A stretch of DNA of 64,000 nucleotides, taken from NCBI RefSeq assembly GCF_009670965.2, contig NZ_CP073239.1:372001-436000 (forward strand), read 5' to 3'. Of the stretch, positions 1 through 9,346 are shown piece by piece. Each line of letters starts with the position of its first letter. Positions within the stretch are counted from its first letter, which is position 1. Origin of the DNA: Riemerella anatipestifer (GTDB lineage: Bacteria; Bacteroidota; Bacteroidia; Flavobacteriales; Weeksellaceae). The translations under genes and the position numbers were made by a program. The notes under the pieces were generated by a model. The model was not told where the DNA came from and searched no databases. It saw only the letters and a program-made list of their open reading frames with translations.

Positions 1-324
1 TCCTAAATGTCCTAAATTAGTTTTCTTATAAACTTCATCATAAGATTTATTTGCTAGAGTTGAGGTATTTTTATTTCCCAAAGCATTAAGCGTTCCAGAA
101 AATTCACCCACAATATTAACAGCTATACCTGCAGGGTTAACATTTATAGAAGAAGCATCTCCTCCCATTGCTCCCATTGCTCCTGCCATACCCATGTATT
201 TTGCAGAACCATTAGGTTGTGTATCAGAATAAACATCTACCGTATTCCTAATTACAGAAACATCTTGAGAGTAAAATAAAGCTCCAACAGACAGCCCTAA
301 TATTGAAAATATCTTCTTATTCAT
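1..324 (-). CDS. OmpP1/FadL-like outer-membrane protein, 5' part only
   Basis: The reverse strand has an ATG at 324-322 and stays open for 108 codons to the window edge, so the C-terminal part is missing. The product begins MNKKIFSILGLSVGALFYSQ, a typical flavobacterial signal peptide. It is followed by a stretch reading NGSAKYMGMAGAMGAMGGDA and then SSINVNPAGIAV. The pattern G-x-A-(R/K)-x-x-G-M-x-G-A-(x)-GD-x-x-(S/A)-x-x-x-NPAG is the N-terminal signature of Bacteroidota FadL/OmpP1-type barrels, which carry hydrophobic compounds across the outer membrane in the characterised members. The substrate cannot be inferred. It lies just upstream of, and co-directional with nothing else visible; the next gene (W/G-rich lipoprotein) ends 38 bp away on the same strand. 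Confidence 0.75.
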   Translation of the reverse strand, partial: MNKKIFSILGLSVGALFYSQDVSVIRNTVDVYSDTQPNGSAKYMGMAGAMGAMGGDASSINVNPAGIAVNIVGEFSGTLNALGNKNTSTLANKSYDEVYKKTNLGHLG

Positions 325-362
325 TATCTTATTTTTATTTTTTAGCATTCAATTAAATTAAA

Positions 363-1406
363 CTATCTAAAACCACCTGTTCTAAAACCTCCCCCTGATC
401 TCATACCACCTCCTGAGCTACCAGAACCAAAGCCGCCACTTCTATTGGAACCTCCGCCCCAGCCAGAATTGTTTCTAAATCCATCGTTTCTTGGTATAGA
501 TTGTGTACGAGGTGTCATTCCTCTATCCTGATAATTATAGTTCGGCTCAGATCTTCTTAATGTTCTTGTTTGAGGCATTGAGTAGCCATTATTACTGTTA
601 TTACGGTTAATCCTATTGTCTCCTCTTCCAAAGCCTGAGTCTCTAAATCCGCCAAAGTTTCTTCCTGAATTACTATTACTATTTGGATTTCTATAAATTG
701 GGTTATTAAACCCTCCGTTATTATATCTAGTAATACTGTCTACACCACTTCTTCTATAGTTGTACTGACGAGGCGCTACTCCCCAATAAGGATTTCCCCA
801 TACACCATAACCACCCCAATATGGGTTGCCCCAGCCTGTTCCCCAGTAAGGGTTCCAACCAAATCTTCCACCCCAATAAGGATTTCCCCAACCCCATCTG
901 TTCCAGCCTGACCCCCAGCCCATGCCGAAGCCCATATTCCAACCCCAGCCTGAACTCCAACCAAAGCCCATATTCCAGCTATTCCAGCCGCCAAAACCTC
1001 CCCAATAAGGATCCCAGCCAAAGCCTGTTCCCCAGAAAGGTGTATTCCAGCCCCAGCCAGTATAGCGTCTTTCAACTCCTGCAAAGGCACCCCAATCTGA
1101 ATCGGATTGTACAGGAGTATCCGTCCATTCTTGATATTTGTTATTTTGATTTTGCTGTAATTGTCTAGAGTTTTCTACCACTCTATAATCATTACTATAG
1201 TCGTAGTAATCTCCTACATTATTACGGTCATTCACAACTACCCCTTCCGGAATTACATCTTTACTTGGATCATAGTAAACACCATCAGTCTCTGTATAGC
1301 CTCCCATTTGTGCTCCACAAGAGGTCAACAAAAAACTAACAGAAGTGGCTAATGCTAGTCTAACAGCCCATTTTCTTTTTAAGAAATTATAATCTATTTT
1401 TTTCAT
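363..1406 (-). CDS. Trp/Gly-rich repetitive lipoprotein, function unknown
   Basis: 347 aa. A basic N-terminus and hydrophobic segment end in the lipobox LLTSC (Cys30), so this should be a lipoprotein. Residues about 110-215 are extremely rich in Trp, Gly, Asn, Pro and Tyr, with NPYWG occurring four times in about 40 residues and many GWG units. The C-terminal third is Gly/Ser/Asn/Arg-rich (GFGSGSSGGG type) and probably disordered. The repeat is visible in DNA: a 20-bp word at 781-800 recurs exactly at 871-890. No enzymatic motif is seen. It is divergent from proS; proteins at this position are sometimes named after the neighbouring synthetase in databases, which has no support in the sequence. 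A structural or adhesive envelope role is only a guess. Confidence 0.85.
   Translation of the reverse strand: MKKIDYNFLKRKWAVRLALATSVSFLLTSCGAQMGGYTETDGVYYDPSKDVIPEGVVVNDRNNVGDYYDYSNDYRVVENSRQLQQNQNNKYQEWTDTPVQSDSDWGAFAGVERRYTGWGWNTPFWGTGFGWDPYWGGFGGWNSWNMGFGWSSGWGWNMGFGMGWGSGWNRWGWGNPYWGGRFGWNPYWGTGWGNPYWGGYGVWGNPYWGVAPRQYNYRRSGVDSITRYNNGGFNNPIYRNPNSNSNSGRNFGGFRDSGFGRGDNRINRNNSNNGYSMPQTRTLRRSEPNYNYQDRGMTPRTQSIPRNDGFRNNSGWGGGSNRSGGFGSGSSGGGMRSGGGFRTGGFR
781..890. repeat. internal coding repeats (NPYWG units)
   Basis: Within the Trp/Gly-rich lipoprotein gene a 20-bp segment at 781-800 is repeated exactly at 871-890, with diverged copies between and around (for example near 820-850 and 1001-1030). 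The units encode W-G-N-P-Y-W-G-G. Such short in-frame repeats could change copy number by slippage without breaking the frame. Confidence 0.75.
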
Positions 1407-1426
1407 AATCTTATGTAGGTTTTATT

Positions 1427-1434
1427 TATCTTTG
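1427..1434 (+). promoter_or_regulatory. possible -7 element for proS
   Basis: TATCTTTG matches the Bacteroidota TAnnTTTG -7 consensus and points towards proS, 136 bp upstream of its start. No good -33 TTTG is present at the right distance, so the assignment is tentative. Confidence 0.35.
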
Positions 1435-1569
1435 TGCTTGAATTGAGGTGGATATAGCTAAAACTATACCAAAAAAATCTCTCAAATTACAAATCATAAC
1501 TTAGGTGTTATTTAGCCATTTAACTAGATACACCTACAAAATTATAAAATAAAAGTTAAAAGTAAATTT

Positions 1570-3045
1570 ATGGCAAAATTAACATCAAGAAGCGAGGATT
1601 ATAGCAAATGGTATAATGAGTTGGTAGTGAAGGCTGATTTAGCCGAAAACTCAGGTGTAAGAGGCTGTATGGTAATTAAACCCTATGGCTATGCTATTTG
1701 GGAAAAAATGCGTGACGAACTAGATAAAAAATTTAAAGAAACTGGTCACGAAAATGCTTACTTCCCTATTTTTGTTCCTAAAAGTCTTTTTGAAGCGGAG
1801 GAAAAAAATGCAGAAGGTTTTGCCAAAGAATGTGCTGTAGTAACCCACTACCGTCTAAAAACAGACCCTGAAAATCCACAAAAACTTATGGTAGATCCTG
1901 AGGCTAAACTAGAGGAAGAACTTATTGTAAGACCTACTTCTGAGGCTATTATTTGGAATACTTATAAAAACTGGGTACAATCTTACAGAGATTTACCTAT
2001 CCTAATTAACCAATGGGCTAATGTGGTAAGATGGGAGATGAGAACAAGGCTTTTCCTAAGAACTGCCGAATTTTTATGGCAAGAAGGTCACACCGCCCAC
2101 GCTACAAAAGAAGAAGCTATTGCAGAAACAGAGCAAATGCTAAATATTTATGCTGATTTTGCTGAAAATTTTATGGCTGTACCTGTAGTAAGAGGAATAA
2201 AATCGCCTAGTGAAAGATTTGCAGGAGCAGAAGAGACTTACTGCATCGAAGCTCTTATGCAAGACGGAAAAGCTTTACAAGCAGGAACTTCTCACTTTTT
2301 GGGTCAAAACTTTGCTAAAGCATTTGATGTTAAATTCACTAATAAGGAAGGCAAAATAGAGTATGCTTGGGCAACTTCTTGGGGCGTTTCAACAAGGCTT
2401 ATGGGTGCTTTAATCATGTCTCACTCTGATGACAACGGTCTAGTACTTCCACCATCTTTAGCACCTATACAAGTAGTTATTGTACCTATATTTAAAGGCG
2501 AAGAACAGCTTAAACAAATAGATGAAGTAGCCTACGAACTACAATCTAAACTAAAAGCCTTAGGCATTTCTGTAAAATATGATAATAGAGACACCCAAAA
2601 GCCAGGTTGGAAGTTCGCAGAATATGAGATGAAAGGTGTCCCTGTAAGAATAGCAATAGGAGCAAGAGATTTAGAAAATAAAACAGTAGAAATAGCTAGA
2701 AGAGATACCCTTTCTAAAGAAGTTAAACCTTTAGATAATATAGAAATTTATATCCAAGAACTTTTAGAAGAAATCCAAAAGGCCATTTATAACAAGGCTC
2801 TTAAATTTAGAGACGAAAACATCACTAAAGTTGATTCTTACGAAGAATTTAAAGAAGTTTTAGAAACCAAAGGAGGCTTTATTTTAGCACACTGGGACGG
2901 AACGGAAGAAGAAGAAGAAAGAATAAAAGAAGAAACTAAAGCTACTATCCGTTGCATTCCTCTAGAGGGAGAAAAAGAAGAGGGCGTTTCTATGATTTCA
3001 GGAAAACCATCTAAACAAAGAGTGCTTTTTGCTAAAGCCTACTAA
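1570..3045 (+). CDS. proS: prolyl-tRNA synthetase (archaeal/eukaryotic type)
   Basis: 491 aa. It charges tRNA-Pro with proline in the cytoplasm. The class II signatures are visible: RPTSE at residues 121-125, a motif 2 region around 150-175 ([10 protein letters not shown], then [11 protein letters not shown]) and a motif 3 region around 270-285 ([18 protein letters not shown]). The anticodon-binding domain starts near residue 298 ([10 protein letters not shown]). The length of about 490 residues and absence of the large editing insertion between motifs 2 and 3 place it in the ProS type 3 group, which is usual in Bacteroidota. It is followed 27 bp later by the DUF937 gene in the same direction. 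Confidence 0.97.
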   Translation: MAKLTSRSEDYSKWYNELVVKADLAENSGVRGCMVIKPYGYAIWEKMRDELDKKFKETGHENAYFPIFVPKSLFEAEEKNAEGFAKECAVVTHYRLKTDPENPQKLMVDPEAKLEEELIVRPTSEAIIWNTYKNWVQSYRDLPILINQWANVVRWEMRTRLFLRTAEFLWQEGHTAHATKEEAIAETEQMLNIYADFAENFMAVPVVRGIKSPSERFAGAEETYCIEALMQDGKALQAGTSHFLGQNFAKAFDVKFTNKEGKIEYAWATSWGVSTRLMGALIMSHSDDNGLVLPPSLAPIQVVIVPIFKGEEQLKQIDEVAYELQSKLKALGISVKYDNRDTQKPGWKFAEYEMKGVPVRIAIGARDLENKTVEIARRDTLSKEVKPLDNIEIYIQELLEEIQKAIYNKALKFRDENITKVDSYEEFKEVLETKGGFILAHWDGTEEEEERIKEETKATIRCIPLEGEKEEGVSMISGKPSKQRVLFAKAY

Positions 3046-3072
3046 TTATTAACCTATTAAAAATTTAAAATT

Positions 3073-4026
3073 ATGTCAATCAACATTATAGAGCTCATTA
3101 AAGGGCAATTCGGACACGGTGTCACTAGCCAACTTGCCTCTCAATTAGGCGAAAAAGAAGAAGCTGTTTCTAAAGCCACCAATGCACTTATCCCAGCTGT
3201 ATTAGGTGGGATTGTATCTCAGTCCGACAAATCATCTCTTTTACAAGAAATTACACAATTAGCAGATACTAACACTTTATCTAAACTAAGCCAAGAAAGT
3301 TCTTTTGCCAACGAACTACTTAGCAAATTACTAACCATGGTTTTTGGGGATAAAATAAAAAGTATCACTTCTGGGATTTCCTCTTTTGCAGGGATTAAAG
3401 AATCTTCTGCCGATGCTCTTTTAGGATTTACCTCACTAACTTCTTTAGCAACCATAGGAAGATATGCAAAAGACCAAAATTTAGACAGTAATGGACTTGA
3501 AACTCTTTTAAATAAAGAGAAAACTAATATATCTAATCTTGTTCCTGTAGGTTTCTCATTAGGTGCTATAGGACTTGGAAATCTAGAAAACAAAACAGAA
3601 GAGGCTAAAGCTACCTTAACTGAAAATATTCAAGATAAAGTTTCGGACATTAAAGATGGATTTTCTGAAAAGTTAGATGAGTCTAAAGAAAAACTTGCAC
3701 AGTTTAAAGACAATGCTTCCGAAAAGTTATCTGAAACTTCGGATTCAATTAAAAAAGGTTTTTCTGATTTCAAAGAAAGTGCTTCTAACAAGTTGGATAA
3801 CTTAAAAGAAAAGGTAGAAGAAAAAACAGGCGAAGACGTTAAAGAAGTTTCTGTATGGAAATGGCTTCTCCCGCTAATCCTTCTTCTGCTTATGGGCTGG
3901 TTTGTTTGGAAACAAATTAACAAAAACAACCAAGAAGAAACTCCTAGAGAAATCCCAGTTGAAAAAATAGATTCTATAAATCAAGCTAACGCTCAACAAA
4001 ATATAGATTCTGTAAACTCAAAATAA
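3073..4026 (+). CDS. DUF937 protein with amphipathic repeat region and one membrane segment
   Basis: 317 aa. Residues 1 to about 150 match the DUF937 type (MSINIIELIKGQFGHGVTSQ, then alternating helices and a conserved ALIPAVLGGI segment). Residues about 175-255 are an 11-residue-periodic Lys/Glu/Asp helix (repeats of the K-L-D-E-S-K-E-K-L type) resembling LEA or apolipoprotein-like amphipathic helices. A single transmembrane helix lies near 265-280 (WKWLLPLILLLLMGWFVWK), with a short polar tail. There is no signal peptide, so the long N-terminal part is probably cytoplasmic. Function is unknown. It lies downstream of proS and is closed by the hairpin at 4037-4064. Confidence 0.85.
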   Translation: MSINIIELIKGQFGHGVTSQLASQLGEKEEAVSKATNALIPAVLGGIVSQSDKSSLLQEITQLADTNTLSKLSQESSFANELLSKLLTMVFGDKIKSITSGISSFAGIKESSADALLGFTSLTSLATIGRYAKDQNLDSNGLETLLNKEKTNISNLVPVGFSLGAIGLGNLENKTEEAKATLTENIQDKVSDIKDGFSEKLDESKEKLAQFKDNASEKLSETSDSIKKGFSDFKESASNKLDNLKEKVEEKTGEDVKEVSVWKWLLPLILLLLMGWFVWKQINKNNQEETPREIPVEKIDSINQANAQQNIDSVNSK

Positions 4027-4036
4027 ATCTAAAAAA

Positions 4037-4064
4037 AGCCGTTTCAAAATTGATTGAAACGGCT
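4037..4064. terminator. bidirectional terminator between convergent genes
   Basis: An 11-bp perfect stem (AGCCGTTTCAA with TTGAAACGGCT) and a 6-nt loop lie between two convergent genes. On the minus strand it is followed by seven T, giving a strong intrinsic terminator for the TlpA-like gene; on the plus strand the following T tract is weaker. Confidence 0.85.
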
Positions 4065-4089
4065 TAAATATTTTCATTTATAGCGAATT

Positions 4090-4773
4090 CTAGAGTAATA
4101 TATTTAGAATTGTTTCTATTTCTTTAGCTTCATATTCAGTTATTTCCCCACTTACAATTTTAATAATTCCATTTTTATCCAAAATCATGTTGGTAGGATA
4201 AGCACTAATTCCTAAATCATCAATTTGGCTTTTAGAATTTGGAATATGTTTGTAATCATAATTATATTTTTTAATAAAATTATCGACTGATTTTTGATTT
4301 TCAAACGTTATACTTATGAAATTAACCCTATCGCCAAATTTTTCTTTAATCTTTCGTAAGGCTGGAATTTCTTCAATGCAGGGAGGACATCTAGTAAACC
4401 AAAAATTAATCAATGTAGGCTTTCCAATAAGATTTTCCTTTAAAAAGAATTCTGAATTTTCATCCTTAAATTTTTCTATTGGAAATTTTTTCCCAATAAA
4501 TTTCTTCGTTTCACCATAGGGATCTATTCCGTCAGGATTTGTGCTCACAATATCTATCTTAATGTAGTTAATTACGGAATCCTTTTTTGTTTCTGTTTTT
4601 AGCAAAAACTCTTCAATTTTCCCTTCTTTTAAGTAAAGTTCTTTCAGTTTAGAATATTGAGATTTATCTATAGGATGTTTTCCATTTACCCTATAATATT
4701 CATTTTGTGCAAAAGAATTGCTCCATACTAAAACTAGTAAACCTAAAACTATCAATTTTATTTCTTTACTCAT
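4090..4773 (-). CDS. TlpA/ResA-like thioredoxin-fold protein, exported
   Basis: 227 aa. A signal peptide is present (residues 1-22, ending SNSFAQ). The thioredoxin domain covers about 95-225: FWFTRCPPC puts the redox CPPC motif at residues 129-132, and the cis-proline is in AYPTN (Pro193). Members of the TlpA/ResA/AhpC-TSA family act in the periplasm as thiol-disulphide oxidoreductases, for example in cytochrome c maturation or envelope stress; the substrate here is unknown. CPPC rather than CxxC with other residues is common in Bacteroidota TlpA-like proteins. It stands alone, converging on the DUF937 gene. Confidence 0.9.
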   Translation of the reverse strand: MSKEIKLIVLGLLVLVWSNSFAQNEYYRVNGKHPIDKSQYSKLKELYLKEGKIEEFLLKTETKKDSVINYIKIDIVSTNPDGIDPYGETKKFIGKKFPIEKFKDENSEFFLKENLIGKPTLINFWFTRCPPCIEEIPALRKIKEKFGDRVNFISITFENQKSVDNFIKKYNYDYKHIPNSKSQIDDLGISAYPTNMILDKNGIIKIVSGEITEYEAKEIETILNILL

Positions 4774-4830
4774 TTTTAAGTGTATTTGATAAATTATTAC
4801 AAATAAAAAATTGCTTAACTATACTATTCC

Positions 4831-5481
4831 TTAACTTTTAAGAAGTTCTATTATACTTTCTGGATTTTCCGCCGAGAAGACTGCATTTCCTGCAACAAGA
4901 ACATCAGCGCCTGCCTCAAACAGCTTAGAAGCATTGTCTGTATTTACTCCGCCATCTATTTGGATTAAAGCTGTAGCATTTTGGTCTAAAATTAAATCTT
5001 TAGTTTGCTTTATTTTTTTGTAGGTGTTTTCTATAAATTTCTGTCCACCGAACCCTGGATTAACACTCATCAACAATACTAAATCTACCTCCCCTATAAT
5101 ATCCTCTAATACGCTTACAGGTGTAGATGGATTAAGCACTACTCCTGCTTTAGCTCCCTTACTTTGTATTAGTTTAATTGTTCGATGTAAATGAGTACAC
5201 GCCTCATAATGCACCGAAACCAAATCAGCTCCGCTATCAATAAATTCTTCCACATATTTCTCTGGCTCTACAATCATAAGATGCACATCTACAAACTTTT
5301 TAGCGTGCTCCTTTATCGTTTTCATTATAGGGAAACCGAAAGATATATTAGGCACAAACCTACCATCCATCACATCTACATGAAACCAATCGGCTTGGCT
5401 ACGGTTAAGCATTTCTATATCTCTTTGGAGATTACCAAAGTCAGCGGAAAGTAAAGATGGGGCAATTAGTCTTGTTTTCAT
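4831..5481 (-). CDS. rpe: ribulose-phosphate 3-epimerase
   Basis: 216 aa, the usual length. It interconverts ribulose 5-phosphate and xylulose 5-phosphate in the pentose phosphate pathway, in the cytoplasm. A TIM-barrel enzyme with the family signatures: APSLLSADFGNL at the start (catalytic Asp and substrate-binding Ser), VDVMDGRFVPNISFG, VDVHLMIVEPEKYV (metal-binding His/Asp), LLMSVNPGFGGQKFI, the IQIDGGVN phosphate loop with catalytic Asp, and VLVAGNAVF. It lies 83 bp downstream of rpoD, separated from it by a hairpin at 5526-5557. Confidence 0.97.
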   Translation of the reverse strand: MKTRLIAPSLLSADFGNLQRDIEMLNRSQADWFHVDVMDGRFVPNISFGFPIMKTIKEHAKKFVDVHLMIVEPEKYVEEFIDSGADLVSVHYEACTHLHRTIKLIQSKGAKAGVVLNPSTPVSVLEDIIGEVDLVLLMSVNPGFGGQKFIENTYKKIKQTKDLILDQNATALIQIDGGVNTDNASKLFEAGADVLVAGNAVFSAENPESIIELLKS

Positions 5482-5525
5482 TTCTAAATTTAAAATTAAT
5501 TGATATTTAATTATTTATAATAAAA

Positions 5526-5557
5526 AAAAGGATAACGCTACAATGCATCATCCTTTT
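5526..5557 (-). terminator. rpoD terminator
   Basis: Just after the rpoD stop the minus strand forms AAAGGAT with ATCCTTT, extended inwards by a five-pair segment containing two G-T pairs, and is followed by eight T. This should end rpoD transcription before rpe. Confidence 0.75.
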
Positions 5558-5563
5558 ACAGTT

Positions 5564-6430
5564 TTATTTTCCTAAATAAGACTTCAAAATCTTACTTCTT
5601 GAATTGTGTTTTAACCTTTTGATAGCCTTTTCTTTAATCTGACGAACACGTTCTCTCGTAAGGTCAAAAGTTTCGCCTATTTCCTCTAAAGTCATAGGGT
5701 GTTTGCCGTTAAGCCCGAAGTAAAGTCTTACTAAATCTGCTTCTCTAGGCGTAAGTGTTTGTAACGCTCTTTCAATCTCTATTTGTAAAGATTCTAGCAT
5801 CAACTCTTTGTCTGGGCTAGGAGATTCTCCTGAACGAAGAACATCATAAAGGTTAGAGTCTTCTCCTTCTACTAACGGTGCGTCCATAGAAAGGTGTCTT
5901 CCGCTGTTTTTCATAGACTCCTTAATATCCTCCTCACTCATATCTAGAACCTCTGCCAACTCTTCTGGGGAAGGTGGTCTTTCATTCTCTTGCTCTAAGT
6001 GAGCGTATGCTTTGTTAATCTTATTGATTGACCCAATCTTATTCAATGGTAAACGAACAATTCTAGACTGCTCTGCCAAAGCCTGTAAGATAGACTGTCT
6101 AATCCACCACACTGCATAAGATATAAACTTGAAACCTCTCGTTTCGTCATATCTTTTAGCAGCTTTCATCAATCCTAAATTACCTTCGTTGATTAAATCT
6201 GGTAATGATAAGCCTTGATTTTGATATTGTTTAGACACAGAAACTACGAAACGAAGGTTAGCTTTGATAAGCTTTTCTAGAGCTACCTTATCTCCAGCAC
6301 GAATCTTTTGTGCCAGTTCCACTTCCTCATCTGCAGTAATTAGGTCTACTTTACCTATCTCCTGCAAATATTTATCTAATGATGCCGTTTCCCTATTGGT
6401 AACCTGCTTGGTAATTTTAAGTTGTCTCAT
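5564..6430 (-). CDS. rpoD: RNA polymerase primary-type sigma factor (RpoD/SigA family)
   Basis: 288 aa, the short form found in Bacteroidota that lacks the acidic region 1.1. Region 1.2 covers about 15-50 ([20 protein letters not shown]). Region 2 follows ([20 protein letters not shown] and [20 protein letters not shown]), covering core binding, -10 recognition and melting. Region 3 is around 150-200, and region 4 has the helix-turn-helix near 250-275 ([20 protein letters not shown]). In Bacteroidota this sigma recognises TTTG and TAnnTTTG elements, and several such elements are seen in this window. It has its own terminator and is probably transcribed singly. Confidence 0.96.
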   Translation of the reverse strand: MRQLKITKQVTNRETASLDKYLQEIGKVDLITADEEVELAQKIRAGDKVALEKLIKANLRFVVSVSKQYQNQGLSLPDLINEGNLGLMKAAKRYDETRGFKFISYAVWWIRQSILQALAEQSRIVRLPLNKIGSINKINKAYAHLEQENERPPSPEELAEVLDMSEEDIKESMKNSGRHLSMDAPLVEGEDSNLYDVLRSGESPSPDKELMLESLQIEIERALQTLTPREADLVRLYFGLNGKHPMTLEEIGETFDLTRERVRQIKEKAIKRLKHNSRSKILKSYLGK

Positions 6431-6529
6431 AATATTTTTTGCTCAAAAAAAGAGTTACGGCATAGTGTACGACCATACCACTAAAAAGGTTACACTAAAA
6501 ATGAAAAAGTTTTCAGTTTCTCTTTTTAT

Positions 6530-7096
6530 TTATTTTAAATGTTTCGTAATCGCTTCGCTATCAGGTTTAGTAGTACTTAGATAGCTTTCTATTATTTTTC
6601 CGTTTTCGTCTAGAAGAAATTTGGTAAAATTCCAAAGTATGGTGGTATCTTTAACTCCGTTTAATTCCTTTTTAGTAAGAAACTGAAAAATAGGTGCTAT
6701 ATCTTCTCCTTTCACAGAAACCTTAGCTGCCATAGGAAAAGTTACACCATAGTTCATTTGACAAAAGGTTTTAATTTCGGTATTAGTTCCTGGTTCTTGC
6801 CCTCCAAAGTTATTAGCTGGGAAGCCTACTACCACTAGCCTATCTTTATATTTTTGATAGAGCTTTTCCAAGGCTTCATACTGAGGTGTAAAACCACACT
6901 CAGACGCTGTATTTACAATAAGTATTTTTTTGCCTTTGAAATCCGCAAAATTAATTTCTCCACCATCTAAACTTTCCACTTTATAATCGTAGATACTTTT
7001 AGAAAGCTTAGATGTATCCTGTTGTACCTCACTTTTTTTGCTAGAGCACTGCACTAAAGCAATTACAGATAGCATAAGTATAAAGAGCTTTTTCAT
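6530..7096 (-). CDS. glutathione peroxidase-family thiol peroxidase, lipoprotein
   Basis: 188 aa. The N-terminus ends in a lipoprotein signal (ALVQC, Cys17), so the enzyme is probably anchored in the envelope. The peroxidatic residue is a cysteine (Cys67 in NTASECGFT), not selenocysteine, and the other members of the catalytic tetrad are present: Gln in NFGGQEP, and Trp-Asn in LWNFTKF. Non-animal GPx proteins generally take electrons from thioredoxin rather than glutathione and reduce hydroperoxides. A second conserved Cys lies in KTFCQMNYGVTFP. It is the last gene of a nine-gene minus-strand run, 8 bp after the LolA-like gene. Confidence 0.93.
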   Translation of the reverse strand: MKKLFILMLSVIALVQCSSKKSEVQQDTSKLSKSIYDYKVESLDGGEINFADFKGKKILIVNTASECGFTPQYEALEKLYQKYKDRLVVVGFPANNFGGQEPGTNTEIKTFCQMNYGVTFPMAAKVSVKGEDIAPIFQFLTKKELNGVKDTTILWNFTKFLLDENGKIIESYLSTTKPDSEAITKHLK

Positions 7097-7104
7097 TATA
7101 TCTT

Positions 7105-7773
7105 TTATTTTATTTTAAAGGTATTGTCAGGGAATGCTTTATTAACCTCTATTTTATTAAGTAACATCACATAATCTCCTTCTTTTTTAGGAGTAGAAGC
7201 CTCTATTCTAAAAGGCATTGTAAGCCCATTTACCTTTTTAAAATCCGAGTATAAAAGCGTTTCTCCTTTCTTCACTTCTTTAAGAAGCATATAGTTTTCA
7301 GTATCAAAATAATACAGAGTTTTATTTACATTTTTAGTAAGCTCTACCTTATAGCACAATCTTTCCCCTACTTTATCCTTACCCAAAATCACAGCCGTGA
7401 ATCCTTTAGCCTCAAAATCAATAAAATCTGTATCAAAACTTTCAGGTTGGTAGCTCTCAAATTCCTGTAACTTATTGTTAGCATAGTTCATTGCATAGCC
7501 TTTTTTACCATCATAAGCCTCTATAACACTCTCTTTATTATTGATAATGATAGATGTTTTGGTAAGATTAGGACGCTGCTGATAGATTTTAATAGGATAC
7601 TCTTCCTGTACTCCTAAAACCACTTTACCTTGTAACATTATGGAATTTAATAACTTCCATTTAGTAAGTCCTCCTGTTAGTTCTATATTTTTGTCTATAA
7701 TTTCTTTGGCTGTCTGTGTATAAAAAAACTGTGCCAAAGCTAATAATACAACTAATGCTATCTTCTTTATCAT
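7105..7773 (-). CDS. LolA-like exported protein
   Basis: 222 aa with a clear signal peptide (hydrophobic residues 4-18, cleavage after FFYTQ). The body has the layout of the LolA/outer-membrane lipoprotein-sorting superfamily: AKEIIDKNIELTGG, a strand-rich middle with short YDGKKGYAMNY and SYQPESFDTDFIDF segments, and a terminal NKIEVNKAFPDNTFKIK. Bacteroidota carry many such periplasmic half-barrel proteins of unknown ligand, so lipoprotein transport should not be assumed. It is spaced 8 bp from gpx and 17 bp from kdsB. Confidence 0.75.
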   Translation of the reverse strand: MIKKIALVVLLALAQFFYTQTAKEIIDKNIELTGGLTKWKLLNSIMLQGKVVLGVQEEYPIKIYQQRPNLTKTSIIINNKESVIEAYDGKKGYAMNYANNKLQEFESYQPESFDTDFIDFEAKGFTAVILGKDKVGERLCYKVELTKNVNKTLYYFDTENYMLLKEVKKGETLLYSDFKKVNGLTMPFRIEASTPKKEGDYVMLLNKIEVNKAFPDNTFKIK

Positions 7774-7790
7774 TATCTTCTTTTTTTAAA

Positions 7791-8525
7791 TTAAAGTCTA
7801 AGCAATTGCTTTGCTTTTTCTAAATCTTCTGGAACATCTATACCAACACCAACGAAATCGGTTTCTATCATTTTTATTTTCATGCCATATTCCAAATACC
7901 TGATGCACTCTATTTTTTCTGCTATTTCGAGAGGTTTCATTGCTAAACTAGAAAACTCTAGCAACGCTTCCCTTCTAAAAGCATAAACGCCAATATGTTT
8001 AAAATATTGCAAATCATCTGTTTTCTCTCTAGGAAAAGGAATAACGGAACGACTGAAATAAAGAGCAAAGCCATTATTATCCGTAATTACTTTTACATTA
8101 TTAGGATTTTCTATATCGTCCCACTGTTCTAGTTTTATTTTAAGCGAAGCTAAAGAAATACTCTTATCCTTATCTTCATCAAAAACTGAAATCAATTGTT
8201 TTAGAGGTTCTTTTTTAAGAAACGGCTCATCACCTTGCACATTTACAACAATATCACACTCAATATCTTTTACGGCTTCGGCTATTCTATCACTTCCCGT
8301 TTCGTGTGTACCTGTCATTACTGCCTTTCCACCGTTTTCCTTAATTTCATTAAAAATAATCTCGGAATCTGTTGCTACAAAAACTTCATCAAAAAGCCCT
8401 GTTTCCACCACATTTTGATAAGTTGTAGAAATAACAGTTTTATCTCCCAACAATTCCATTAGCTTGCCAGGAAATCTACTTGCTTGATAACGAGCAGGAA
8501 TTACAGCAATTATTCTTTGTTTCAT
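7791..8525 (-). CDS. kdsB: 3-deoxy-manno-octulosonate cytidylyltransferase
   Basis: 244 aa. It activates KDO with CTP to give CMP-KDO for lipopolysaccharide inner-core synthesis, in the cytoplasm. Family motifs: [16 protein letters not shown] (nucleotide binding), [33 protein letters not shown], and [14 protein letters not shown] at the end. The length is typical. It sits in a run with sugar-phosphate and glycosyltransferase genes, which fits an envelope-related operon. Confidence 0.97.
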   Translation of the reverse strand: MKQRIIAVIPARYQASRFPGKLMELLGDKTVISTTYQNVVETGLFDEVFVATDSEIIFNEIKENGGKAVMTGTHETGSDRIAEAVKDIECDIVVNVQGDEPFLKKEPLKQLISVFDEDKDKSISLASLKIKLEQWDDIENPNNVKVITDNNGFALYFSRSVIPFPREKTDDLQYFKHIGVYAFRREALLEFSSLAMKPLEIAEKIECIRYLEYGMKIKMIETDFVGVGIDVPEDLEKAKQLLRL

Positions 8526-8535
8526 TCTTTTTTAT

Positions 8536-9339
8536 TTATAATTGAGAAACATTTCCGTCTTTGAAAAGATAGACTTTTTTGGATTTTCTAATGTGCTCTT
8601 TATCCTTCTCATCTTTTTCCATCTCTTCAGTTTTCATGATAATCTTACCTTTAACTCCTCCCTTATCTTTTGGAAAAACATACTCTTCTGAATGATAAAA
8701 AATATCAGCATCAGCAACGGACATCAGCACTGGTAACGCTACCATTTTATCCCCATTTAATAGTATATACTGCTCATAGTTAGGAATACCACACGCCTCG
8801 CCAGAAACACTCGCCAACAGAATATCTGAAACCCCATCTAATCCTTTGTTTCCTTGCCATTTAAAGGCTACCGAAGTTAAACTTTCTGTCCCTACATTAA
8901 ATGAAACTTTTTGTATGCTTTGCTTATCCTTTAGCATCACAACATCTAGTTTAACCTCATCTTTCTCCTTAGCAGAAGCTCCAAAAAGAAAATCATAACC
9001 ATCTCTAGACCTGTATCCTAAACTTAAATTAGCTCCCCAGATATACCCAGATTTGGTTTCACCTTCTTTGATATAATTTATTCTATACCAACTTGCAGAA
9101 CGTTTACCCAAAGACAATACTTGCTCTGTCTTTTGGAGAATTTTCACTACCTGCCCTATATCTAGACTATCTACCTTAAGCGATTGTAAGTTAGGTTCAG
9201 CCCTTACATTCGTCTTATCTATCAAAACTTTTTGGCTGCTATTTTCTTCAAACATAAATACCCATTGCCCTTCTTGAGCAAGAAGAAAAGAACTTATACT
9301 GAAGAAAACCAGTAAGAATAAACTAGAAAAGCTTTTCAT
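8536..9339 (-). CDS. exported SH3b-domain protein
   Basis: 267 aa with a signal peptide (residues 1-21, ending SFLLAQ). A bacterial SH3 domain lies at about 38-105: VLIDKTNVRAEPNLQSLKVD, then IGQVVKILQKTE, ASWYRINYIKEGETKSGYIW. These domains often bind peptidoglycan or peptides in the periplasm. The C-terminal 150 residues have no motif I recognise, though a GEACGIPNYEQYILLNGDKM segment looks conserved. It is 10 bp upstream of kdsB. Confidence 0.8.
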   Translation of the reverse strand: MKSFSSLFLLVFFSISSFLLAQEGQWVFMFEENSSQKVLIDKTNVRAEPNLQSLKVDSLDIGQVVKILQKTEQVLSLGKRSASWYRINYIKEGETKSGYIWGANLSLGYRSRDGYDFLFGASAKEKDEVKLDVVMLKDKQSIQKVSFNVGTESLTSVAFKWQGNKGLDGVSDILLASVSGEACGIPNYEQYILLNGDKMVALPVLMSVADADIFYHSEEYVFPKDKGGVKGKIIMKTEEMEKDEKDKEHIRKSKKVYLFKDGNVSQL

Positions 9340-9346
9340 TTTTATA

